DNA of 5,769 nucleotides, taken from the NCBI GenBank assembly GCA_028874675.1, contig JAPPJA010000403.1, forward strand, positions 1 to 5,769, read 5' to 3'. This document shows, piece by piece, positions 1 through 5,028 of the stretch. The position numbers and the translations under genes are program-made. This DNA is from Chloroflexota bacterium (GTDB lineage: Bacteria > Chloroflexota > Dehalococcoidia > Lucifugimonadales > UBA3495). A model generated the notes under the pieces. That model saw only the letters and a list, made by a program, of their open reading frames with translations. It had not been told where the DNA came from and did no database searches. Every line of letters begins with the position of its first letter. Within the stretch, counting starts at the first letter, position 1.

Positions 1-1374
1 GTAGCCGTTGGTGGCCAGCAACTGTTGCACCGGAACAAAGGAGTCATAGAAAGCGCCGTTGGGCCCTCCGTGGACTTCCAGCGCCAGCGGGTACACTTTG
101 GACGCATCGAAGTCCGGCGGGAAGTAAAGGCGGCACTCTATTTCCAGCCCCTCGCGCCTGATGCTGAACTTCTCCTGCGTAGCGGGTGGGCTGGCTTGCA
201 GAAATTCCCGGTTATAGCTGGTCAGCAGCGTCATTTTCTGAGACCGCACGTCAATCGATTGCAGGTCGGCCGGCGACGACGGAGAATTGGCAACCAGGAC
301 GGCCTTCGTCCCTGCTCTGTCCAGCGTAAGGGCCGGCGACTGCATCCCGCCACCGGCCATTTTCCTGGTTTCCACCCCGGTTTCCCTGGTTTCAACCAGA
401 AAGGACTCGCCCCGGGACTCCGCCAGGAACAGTATCCGTCCGTCCTCGTACCACCTGGACTCCGGTGTGGGGCTGATGGCAGGAATGCCCAGGGTAGGAC
501 GAATCGTATCATCGGTCAGGCATTGAGGGTTGATGCCAGGCTGAAGCACGTAGATCCAGCTTTGCCACAGTCCCAGGCCATGGCTGGCCGGCGACCCTGC
601 AGCCGCCAACCTTTGGCCGTCCGGCGCCCACGCCAATCCGCCAACCGTCTCCAGGTCGCCCGACCAGCATTGGGGCTCGGGCGTGGAGCCGCTGCCCACC
701 TCAACCACATAGGCTTCAGACCGGCTCGAGATGTCCCGGTCTTTTTGCCGGCTCGAAACAAATGCTATCCGGCTTCCATCGGGAGACCAGGCCGGCAAAA
801 GGTCGTCCCAGTCGCCGTCGGTGATCTGGCGGCCTGACCCGTCCTCCACGTTAACTACAAAAAGGTGAAAGTGGGCGTCGCCGCGCCAGCCCAGGCCATC
901 GTAGCGGTACTTGATCCGCCGAGCTACGCTTACCCGGGGCAGTGGCACGGTATCCGACGTCGAATCGTCCTCTTCAGGCGAAACATCAGCCGAGTACACT
1001 AGCTGGCGAGAGTCCGGCGCCCAGCCCAGGTCAACAATGTTTCCTGCGGACCGGGTCAACTGCCTGGCTTCGCCCCCGTTGGCGGGTATAAGCCATATCT
1101 GGCGGACTTGCGCTTCGTCCGGGCGCAGGAAGGCGACGGTCTGCCCATCAGGCGAAAATCTGGGTGAACTGTCCCGCGTGCCCTGGGTAAAGTCGGACGC
1201 CGATTTGTCCGACCTGCCGTCCAGGTGCATCATCCGGATGCGTGACCTGCCTTCCAGGGACTCTTCCTCCACCCAGCCATAGGTGAAGGCAACGCGGGAT
1301 CCGTCCGGAGCCAAAGAGGGGTCGGACACCGAAGTGAGGCGCCTGACCATGTTTGGAGAGAGGGGGTTGCCCAT
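1..1374 (-). CDS. S9-family serine peptidase (prolyl oligopeptidase / acylaminoacyl-peptidase type), N-terminal part, cut by window start
   Basis: This frame is open from an ATG at 1374 to the window edge, giving 458 visible codons. Residues 1 to about 395 carry repeated TolB/WD40-like blades: FSPDG at 73-77, WAPDS at 118-122, WSPDG at 196-200 and WAPDG at 249-253. This is the beta-propeller that gates substrate entry in S9 peptidases. From about residue 401 an alpha/beta-hydrolase begins, with the family's HGGP motif at 435-438, which helps form the oxyanion hole, followed by a typical YDSFVPVQQLLATNGY stretch. The nucleophile Ser, Asp and His should lie in the roughly 200 residues beyond the window, so activity cannot be judged here. 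There is no signal peptide, so it is probably cytoplasmic and cleaves short peptides. The start is supported by AGGAGG at 1382-1387, seven bases upstream. It lies downstream of the tRNA-Trp terminator on the same strand. Confidence 0.95.
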   Translation of the reverse strand, partial: MGNPLSPNMVRRLTSVSDPSLAPDGSRVAFTYGWVEEESLEGRSRIRMMHLDGRSDKSASDFTQGTRDSSPRFSPDGQTVAFLRPDEAQVRQIWLIPANGGEARQLTRSAGNIVDLGWAPDSRQLVYSADVSPEEDDSTSDTVPLPRVSVARRIKYRYDGLGWRGDAHFHLFVVNVEDGSGRQITDGDWDDLLPAWSPDGSRIAFVSSRQKDRDISSRSEAYVVEVGSGSTPEPQCWSGDLETVGGLAWAPDGQRLAAAGSPASHGLGLWQSWIYVLQPGINPQCLTDDTIRPTLGIPAISPTPESRWYEDGRILFLAESRGESFLVETRETGVETRKMAGGGMQSPALTLDRAGTKAVLVANSPSSPADLQSIDVRSQKMTLLTSYNREFLQASPPATQEKFSIRREGLEIECRLYFPPDFDASKVYPLALEVHGGPNGAFYDSFVPVQQLLATNGY

Positions 1375-1381
1375 TCTGTCG

Positions 1382-1387
1382 CCTCCT
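1382..1387 (-). promoter_or_regulatory. Ribosome binding site of the S9 peptidase gene
   Basis: A perfect AGGAGG lies seven bases upstream of the ATG at 1374. It fixes this start in preference to a second in-frame ATG at 1350, which would remove the first eight residues. Confidence 0.85.
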
Positions 1388-1413
1388 GCAATCCGGAGAT
1401 AGGAGACCGTGCC

Positions 1414-1443
1414 AAAAAGAATAGAGGGCCTGGCGACCCTCTA
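1414..1443 (-). terminator. Rho-independent terminator after tRNA-Trp
   Basis: On the minus strand a nine-base-pair stem, TAGAGGGTC paired with GGCCCTCTA (one G-U pair), closes a GCCA tetraloop and is followed directly by TTCTTTTT. It sits 21 bases past the tRNA 3' end and ends 40 bases before the S9 start codon. It therefore terminates the tRNA transcript and largely separates it from the peptidase gene. Confidence 0.88.
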
Positions 1444-1464
1444 ACGTTTTCGCGTTCCTGAATT

Positions 1465-1542
1465 TGGCAGGAGCGGGAGGATTCGAACCCCCGACCACTG
1501 GTTTTGGAGACCAGCGCTCTGACCAGACTGAGCTACGCTCCT
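1465..1542 (-). tRNA. tRNA-Trp (anticodon CCA), with encoded 3' CCA
   Basis: The gene folds into a complete cloverleaf. The acceptor stem pairs AGGAGCG with CGCTCCT (seven pairs). The D stem is GCTC/GAGC, the anticodon stem is CTGGT/ACCAG with loop CTCCAAA, and the T stem is GGGGG/CCTCC (one G-U) with loop TTCGAAT. The anticodon CCA lies at 1505-1507. The discriminator base is G at 1468, and the terminal CCA is encoded at 1465-1467. The body is 75 nucleotides without CCA. It decodes UGG as tryptophan. An intrinsic terminator follows. I see no convincing -35/-10 pair upstream; TTAACT near 1546-1555 is the nearest -10-like string. In many bacteria tRNA-Trp precedes secE-nusG, but here the next gene is an S9 peptidase. 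Confidence 0.97.
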
Positions 1543-1562
1543 GCGCCAATAGTTAACTGTGT

Positions 1563-1580
1563 GGTACCCCTAAGAGTACC
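1563..1580 (-). repeat. Short perfect hairpin upstream of tRNA-Trp
   Basis: GGTACTC pairs with GGGTACC (one T-G wobble) around a TTAG tetraloop on the minus strand, 21 bases upstream of the tRNA 5' end. It lacks a T-run. It overlaps where the tRNA promoter -35 region should lie, so it could be a protein-binding palindrome or simply chance. Confidence 0.45.
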
Positions 1581-1647
1581 GTAATGCGAACTTTCCGGTG
1601 GGAGGTTTCCCTACCAAAGTAACGACGGAAGTTGAGCCATATGCTAT

Positions 1648-1703
1648 GGCGGCGCTATTGGCGTGTCCGGGGCGTAGAAGAAGCGCCCCCTAGCTGTGCC
1701 GCC
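1648..1703. repeat. Nested inverted repeats (GGCGGC/GCCGCC enclosing GGGGCG/CGCCCC)
   Basis: An outer pair, GGCGGC at 1648-1653 and GCCGCC at 1698-1703, encloses an inner pair, GGGGCG at 1669-1674 and CGCCCC at 1684-1689. Together they could form a long imperfect stem-loop just after the 406-residue gene. No T-run follows on either strand. It may be a 3' stabilising or factor-dependent termination structure, but short GC-rich repeats like these also arise by chance. Confidence 0.4.
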
Positions 1704-1770
1704 GTCACCAGATATTTGTGCTCATATTATCCACCCGCGCCGCTCCCATGACAAGCCCAGCACCAGGAGT

Positions 1771-2991
1771 CTAATGCTTCCATTTGACAGTGATGTCTTC
1801 ATGGTCTGGGACAAAGGTGCTAGTCGGGACCCCTTCGACAACCCGAACGTTGCCGGTGTTGTAGTCGTACTCGGCATGGGTGATGGCCTTACTCCAGGCT
1901 GGCAGTAACTTCTGGACGTACGGGTTCGCGTAAAATACGCTACTAGCCCTGCCAACGGACTGTGGGTAGAGCTCGTTGAATACTAACACCCCGATTACGT
2001 TCTCGTTTTGTGGCCCTCTGCTGTTACCCCAGAAGCCATCCAACTGCTGACGTTCACGAGGCGGCGGGACAGGTCCAGCGTATGATGAGTCTCTAGCTAC
2101 GTGGACATCAATCACCAGCCTCCCGAATAGGGCTTCGCCAATCTCGTCCAATGGCCAAGGATATCCGCGTAACGCGATTACTAGGTTATCAACGTTCCTA
2201 TACCGCTTGGCCTTGTCAGACAGCGCCGTTCTGATTTTTCCGATGTCATCGAAAACATCAGTTCTACCTGGGCCTATCCCTACGAAACGTCCTTTATTAG
2301 GGCGATTCTTCACAGGTATCAGCCATCCCGTAAGTGTCCAATCACCGTGTTGGACCGTTTCCGACGGAGTTAACATTCTGTCGCCAGGAAACGTTGATAG
2401 CTCCTGTTGCTTGCAAACATTGTCGTAGTTTGCATTGCGAATTAGTTCCTCAAACGGCCGCTTCAAGTCTCGCTTTTTTGGCGTTGAGGTCAAGTTCCCT
2501 TCGGTTTGTATCCAAAGAAAATAATCAGGGGACACGATTTCGTTTATGACGTCCAGCGCATACTGCTCGTTCGGATCTGTTGCCAAGTCGCTCCCGCGTA
2601 CAACATCAACGTTAGTGGCTTCAACCACGTAGTTGATTGGCCAGTCCGGACTTGCTTCGGTCACGCCGAAGTCGGGGGTCAGCCCGTGAATTAGGGGACC
2701 AACTTCCACTTTGCCGCCGGTTCCCAACAAGAACTCGTGCAAGAAAAGCTCGAAAAACGCGCCTTGGAAGGTTACCTCCTCTGTGGCAGAACCTCTTCCG
2801 TCATGACGCATCCGGCTGACGAATGCCGGTTGATGTGCTGTTGGTAGCCGGCCTATCCACCTCTGTAGCATTTGCCTTAACCGTTCGAATTCGGGCAATG
2901 CCGAGCGGTCGTAGAAATCGTAGGTGGTCTCCGCGTTATGAGATGGTTTAGTCCAATCGCGGTCTTTCCCATCAAATAGTAGATTGCTCAT
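1771..2991 (-). CDS. PD-(D/E)XK nuclease-like protein of unknown function, 406 residues
   Basis: The N-terminal half resembles a PD-(D/E)XK core. A helix carries E81 (FFELFLHEFL, 80-88), then TPDF at 105-108 supplies D107, and the strand YVVEATN at 121-127 supplies E124. The usual catalytic lysine two residues later is a threonine (T126). The C-terminal half has features I recall from a widespread uncharacterised family with the same layout: DKAKRY at 259-264, LVIALRGY at 270-277, ALFG at 287-290, ENVIGVLVF near 330-338, and YANPYVQKLLP at 354-364. There is no signal peptide or membrane segment, so it is probably cytoplasmic. I chose the ATG at 2991 because an extended -10 sits immediately upstream. 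A longer version from the ATG at 3045 would overlap that promoter and has no ribosome site. Codons appear lower in GC than the S9 gene (26/60 at 2461-2520 against 43/60 at 601-660), consistent with acquisition. Nuclease activity is an inference. Confidence 0.85.
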   Translation of the reverse strand: MSNLLFDGKDRDWTKPSHNAETTYDFYDRSALPEFERLRQMLQRWIGRLPTAHQPAFVSRMRHDGRGSATEEVTFQGAFFELFLHEFLLGTGGKVEVGPLIHGLTPDFGVTEASPDWPINYVVEATNVDVVRGSDLATDPNEQYALDVINEIVSPDYFLWIQTEGNLTSTPKKRDLKRPFEELIRNANYDNVCKQQELSTFPGDRMLTPSETVQHGDWTLTGWLIPVKNRPNKGRFVGIGPGRTDVFDDIGKIRTALSDKAKRYRNVDNLVIALRGYPWPLDEIGEALFGRLVIDVHVARDSSYAGPVPPPRERQQLDGFWGNSRGPQNENVIGVLVFNELYPQSVGRASSVFYANPYVQKLLPAWSKAITHAEYDYNTGNVRVVEGVPTSTFVPDHEDITVKWKH

Positions 2992-2997
2992 GGTGCC

Positions 2998-3006
2998 ATT
3001 ATACCA
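2998..3006 (-). promoter_or_regulatory. Extended -10 promoter of the 406-residue gene, apparently leaderless
   Basis: The minus strand reads TGGTATAAT, a consensus extended -10 element (TGn plus TATAAT), then only GGCACC before the ATG at 2991. The expected transcription start, about seven bases past the -10, falls on the A of the start codon. No Shine-Dalgarno is present, and no good -35 lies at 17 bases, which is tolerated with an extended -10. The mRNA would begin with AUG. Confidence 0.65.
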
Positions 3007-3071
3007 TTCCGTAACCACCCGACGATTTCCGCAACGCCTGCTCATTCAGTTCGAGTTTTGCACAGGACTAC

Positions 3072-3103
3072 GGGAGAAGGCGAGTGCAACACTGGCCTCT
3101 CCT
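3072..3103 (+). terminator. Strong hairpin, terminator-like on the plus strand
   Basis: GGAGA at 3073-3077 pairs with TCTCC at 3098-3102, GGC 3079-3081 with GCC 3095-3097, and AGTG 3083-3086 with CACT 3090-3093. There is one bulged A (3078), one G-G mismatch, and a CAA loop: twelve Watson-Crick pairs in 32 bases. On the plus strand it is followed by TAGTTTGTTTG (3103-3113), as in an intrinsic terminator, yet no plus-strand gene ends here. On the minus strand, the direction of all genes, no T-run follows. It could instead mark the 3' end of the 258-residue gene's transcript or an operator upstream of the 406-residue gene. Confidence 0.5.
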
Positions 3104-3144
3104 AGTTTGTTTGTAGACCGCTTTCTGCCAACAAGGTTTGCCCA

Positions 3145-3921
3145 TTACTGTCCTGGCTGAGCGGCTTCGATGATAGGTACACGTTCGGCTGTCGGGTCCT
3201 GGGCCACATTTGCGGTGAAGCTACGAATTGCCTTGTCTGTCCTCTCGTTAAGGGCATGGGCGAGCCTGATATCGCTATCGTCCATTTGGGTGCCGGACCA
3301 GAAGAGGAGGGCTGTGGAAGCTGCTGAGACCAGGTTTATAAACATACTGATGCACTGGTCTCTGTGGAAGTATGGAATGACAAACCCTTCCCATAGCTGC
3401 GAAGTCCGATAGGAGAAGATGTGGTCCAGCGCGTTCGGATGAAGGTAGAAATTACTCAACATGCCGTACATCCTCGCGCTTTGGGGAGCTGTGAAACCAA
3501 CCCGTTTCAGCACCCCCCTCACTCTGGCCGCCTCGAACTGGTCCCTCCTCTGCCTCTTGTTGCCAAGCCGGTAAGCCTGGAGCTCGTCGCGGGAGAGCGC
3601 CAAAAGAGCCATGAGATTGACCGTCTCCCCCAAGGGCCGAAAGAGTGCGTTAGCCTCGCTGGGGTTTCCGCAAGCAGTGAGGAGGAGAATCGCTCTGATA
3701 CCGCTGATGCAAGTCGCCACCAGGTGCTTTTCTGGGTGGTCATCGTCACATCCCCATCCGCAATCAACGAACCTGTCGAGAGCCAGCATCGTCTCCCCGA
3801 AGGCTTCAAGGATGTCCAGGTCGCCCTCGCCGTTATAGGACTCTATCCACTCGAAGAACAATCGCTCAAACTCGTTGCTCTGCGCTCCGATGTCCCTCAA
3901 AAAGCCCCGCCCAGCCGTCAT
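3145..3921 (-). CDS. Uncharacterised helical protein, 258 residues (DUF5677-like impression)
   Basis: I do not recognise a defined function. The protein looks almost wholly helical, without a signal peptide. Segments at 66-83 (HLVATCISGIRAILLLTA) and 86-109 (NPSEANALFRPLGETVNL and on) recall the layout 'many sequential residues of a helix, then EA..L.RPL.E' found in DUF5677-type proteins. The segment MLSNFYLHPN at 154-163 resembles the conserved 'S...HPN' stretch of such proteins. A hydrophobic run at about 192-208 may be a core helix. The start at ATG 3921 is supported by GAGGAGG nine bases upstream; a longer in-frame start at 3978 adds a basic stretch and lacks such a site. It lies between the 110-residue gene and the 406-residue gene, which has its own promoter. 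Proteins of this kind often occur near defence or mobile genes, but a role here is inference. Confidence 0.8.
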   Translation of the reverse strand: MTAGRGFLRDIGAQSNEFERLFFEWIESYNGEGDLDILEAFGETMLALDRFVDCGWGCDDDHPEKHLVATCISGIRAILLLTACGNPSEANALFRPLGETVNLMALLALSRDELQAYRLGNKRQRRDQFEAARVRGVLKRVGFTAPQSARMYGMLSNFYLHPNALDHIFSYRTSQLWEGFVIPYFHRDQCISMFINLVSAASTALLFWSGTQMDDSDIRLAHALNERTDKAIRSFTANVAQDPTAERVPIIEAAQPGQ

Positions 3922-3930
3922 GTTACTATT

Positions 3931-3937
3931 CCTCCTC
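3931..3937 (-). promoter_or_regulatory. Ribosome binding site of the 258-residue gene
   Basis: GAGGAGG lies nine bases upstream of the ATG at 3921. It also lies inside a six-codon mini reading frame (3926-3946), described among the findings. Confidence 0.8.
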
Positions 3938-3999
3938 ACCGCCCATAGCCTCCTCTGGCGGCAACCGATGAACCTCAAGCAGGTAGGGTAGTACCTTCG

Positions 4000-4066
4000 G
4001 AGACCTCTCCCCGAAACATCTCATAAACTAGCAAACCGACCTTCGCATTTTCCTACGAGAGGTCTC
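4000..4066 (-). repeat. Perfect ten-base inverted repeat, 47-base spacer
   Basis: GAGACCTCTC at 4000-4009 is the exact reverse complement of GAGAGGTCTC at 4057-4066. The proximal arm also lies inside a local hairpin at 3996-4015 (TTCGGGGA/TCTCCGAA with loop GAGG on the minus strand). The two pairings exclude each other, as in attenuators or riboswitch expression platforms. A terminator T-run is not present. Confidence 0.5.
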
Positions 4067-4150
4067 GCTCTGGATTCGGGAGGTCGGATACAGGCAAATA
4101 CGGTGAGGCGGAAACGATTGGTTGCCCCACACCGCACATCCGGAACTCCA

Positions 4151-4483
4151 TCACACCTGTGCCTCCGAATCCCACAAGGACTCCAGCAGGCTCGCGCCGG
4201 ACTCGTGACGCCGGTCGATCCACCAAGCGGCCTCGATCCGGGCCTTGAGCGGTTCGATCACCCTTTCCTTCTGCGCCTCGAAGAGTTCCATATCCTTGCC
4301 GACCCTGCCCTTCAACTGTCCACTGTCAAGGAGGTAGTCCAGGTACATCTCCGCGTCCGCAAGAGCCTGGTGACGGAGAGTCATTGCCCAGGCTATCTGC
4401 TTCGGTGTCCCTACCAGCGCCGGAAGTTCCTCGGCCTGCGCCGCAACCTCCAATTCCGGCCTCCAGTTCTCAAATGTCTCCAT
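4151..4483 (-). CDS. Uncharacterised small protein with KQ-x-x-WA and WWI-x-x-R signature, 110 residues
   Basis: The segment LVGTPKQIAWAMTLR at 23-37 and the segment AAWWIDRR at 85-92 match a pattern I recall from many short hypothetical proteins in bacteria, phage and mobile elements. These begin with a 'GS/TPKQ..WA..IR' block and end with an 'A.WWI..R' block. Between them lies a charged helical stretch (about 40-84). No catalytic motif is evident, and the molecular role of such proteins is unknown to me. The start is ATG 4483. GGAGG at 4497-4501 is 13 bases upstream, and a second GGGGAGG only two bases upstream is too close to be ideal. It follows the 136-residue gene after 39 bases on the same strand, so the two are probably cotranscribed. 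No terminator separates it from the structured leader downstream. Confidence 0.78.
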   Translation of the reverse strand: METFENWRPELEVAAQAEELPALVGTPKQIAWAMTLRHQALADAEMYLDYLLDSGQLKGRVGKDMELFEAQKERVIEPLKARIEAAWWIDRRHESGASLLESLWDSEAQV

Positions 4484-4522
4484 GACCTCCCCAGTTCCTC
4501 CGAAACCTGTTTGGCCTGAAAA

Positions 4523-4933
4523 CTACAGTCCTGGCAACCCCCAGAATGAGTGGAGACCGTTAGGATTCCGAGTCCAGGTGATTACTCTACAATGAGAAAT
4601 GCCGTGTTTCTTCATCAACTGTTCGGCCTTCTCTTTCGAATCACGAGGGACCACGAGATACCAACGGCCCTGGTACACTTCATCGTAATCCTGCCACTGG
4701 TCGCGCGCCTCAGATTCTGACACTGAATCATCGGTTTCAACTTCGATCACCCAAGCCCTCGTAGCTTCGGCACTCTCAGCCGCTATGACATCAATGTATC
4801 GGCCATTCCATGTCTTGTTCTTCTGACTTCCGGGATTGGTCCACACATACTTGCCTTTGTTCTCATAGATCTGTTTGGCTGCCGAGATTGCGGCATCATG
4901 TTCCGACTGCTTTGTGGATTGACGAATGGACAT
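4523..4933 (-). CDS. Small PD-(D/E)XK-like protein of unknown function, 136 residues
   Basis: The core has GRYIDVIA at 44-51, giving D48, and WVIEVETDDSV at 61-71, giving E64 and E66. A helix with ARDQW at 76-80 and a strand WYLVVP at 91-96 follow, then a short C-terminal alpha/beta tail (AEQLMKKHGIS, near 103-113). This order (D, then I-E-V-E-T, then QW, then VP) matches a common small family I recall only as hypothetical. It looks like a degenerate PD-(D/E)XK fold in which the catalytic lysine position is glutamate. DNA cleavage or binding is therefore inference. The start at ATG 4933 is preferred because AGGAGG at 4947-4952 lies upstream, though 13 bases away. The alternative ATG 4960 would translate through that site. 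It heads a probable two-gene unit with the 110-residue gene. Confidence 0.8.
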   Translation of the reverse strand: MSIRQSTKQSEHDAAISAAKQIYENKGKYVWTNPGSQKNKTWNGRYIDVIAAESAEATRAWVIEVETDDSVSESEARDQWQDYDEVYQGRWYLVVPRDSKEKAEQLMKKHGISHCRVITWTRNPNGLHSFWGLPGL

Positions 4934-5028
4934 GATTGTCGGGGTTCCTCCTAATCGCATTGCTCGCTCTGAACGTGCGCCGAACTCTGTAGCCCGCCCG
5001 CCTCCGACTCTTCACCGGCGCCAAAAAT

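Larger units (their letters stand above)
1543..1770. other. Intergenic region, no gene seen, several inverted repeats
   Basis: These 228 bases between the 406-residue gene and tRNA-Trp hold no credible reading frame. They contain a seven-pair hairpin at 1563-1580 (GGTACTC/GGGTACC on the minus strand, loop TTAG) and a weaker hairpin at about 1599-1617. A nested pair of inverted repeats spans 1648-1703. None is followed by a T-run on the minus strand, so no intrinsic terminator for the upstream gene is evident. The tRNA promoter must lie here but is not recognisable. Confidence 0.6.
3922..4150. other. Intergenic leader region with competing inverted repeats
   Basis: These 229 bases precede the 258-residue gene. 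No clear -35/-10 pair is visible on the minus strand. The region holds a perfect ten-base inverted repeat (4000-4009 with 4057-4066), a seven-base pair (4036-4042 with 4081-4087), a local eight-pair hairpin (3996-4015) and a small five-pair hairpin near 3981-3996. Apart from the short mini-frame beside the ribosome site, I see no gene. It is the most structured non-coding stretch in the window and may be a regulatory leader or operator region. Confidence 0.55.

Noticed and set aside
25..837. A 270-codon plus-strand open frame
   Set aside because: It is antisense to the S9 peptidase, is rich in Arg, Pro and Gly from GC-rich shadowing, and shows no domain or ribosome site.
1465..1542. tRNA-Trp as an integration site for a genomic island containing the accessory block
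   Set aside because: Elements usually insert at the tRNA 3' end, which faces the S9 gene. The accessory block is on the 5' side, and no integrase or duplicated tRNA end is seen.
1148..1549. A 133-codon minus-strand frame running through the tRNA-Trp gene
   Set aside because: It translates the tRNA and the start of the S9 gene in another frame; the S9 frame has family motifs and the tRNA folds perfectly.
3421..3948. A 175-codon plus-strand frame opposite the 258-residue gene
   Set aside because: The minus frame has a strong ribosome site and plausible helices; the plus frame has no motif or start signal.
4103..4519. A 138-codon plus-strand frame opposite the 110-residue gene
   Set aside because: The minus frame carries a recognised KQ-x-x-WA / WWI-x-x-R pattern; the plus frame is compositional shadow.
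4151..4933. The 136- and 110-residue genes as a toxin-antitoxin pair
   Set aside because: Neither shows a known toxin or antitoxin fold, they do not overlap, and the spacing of 39 bases is unremarkable.
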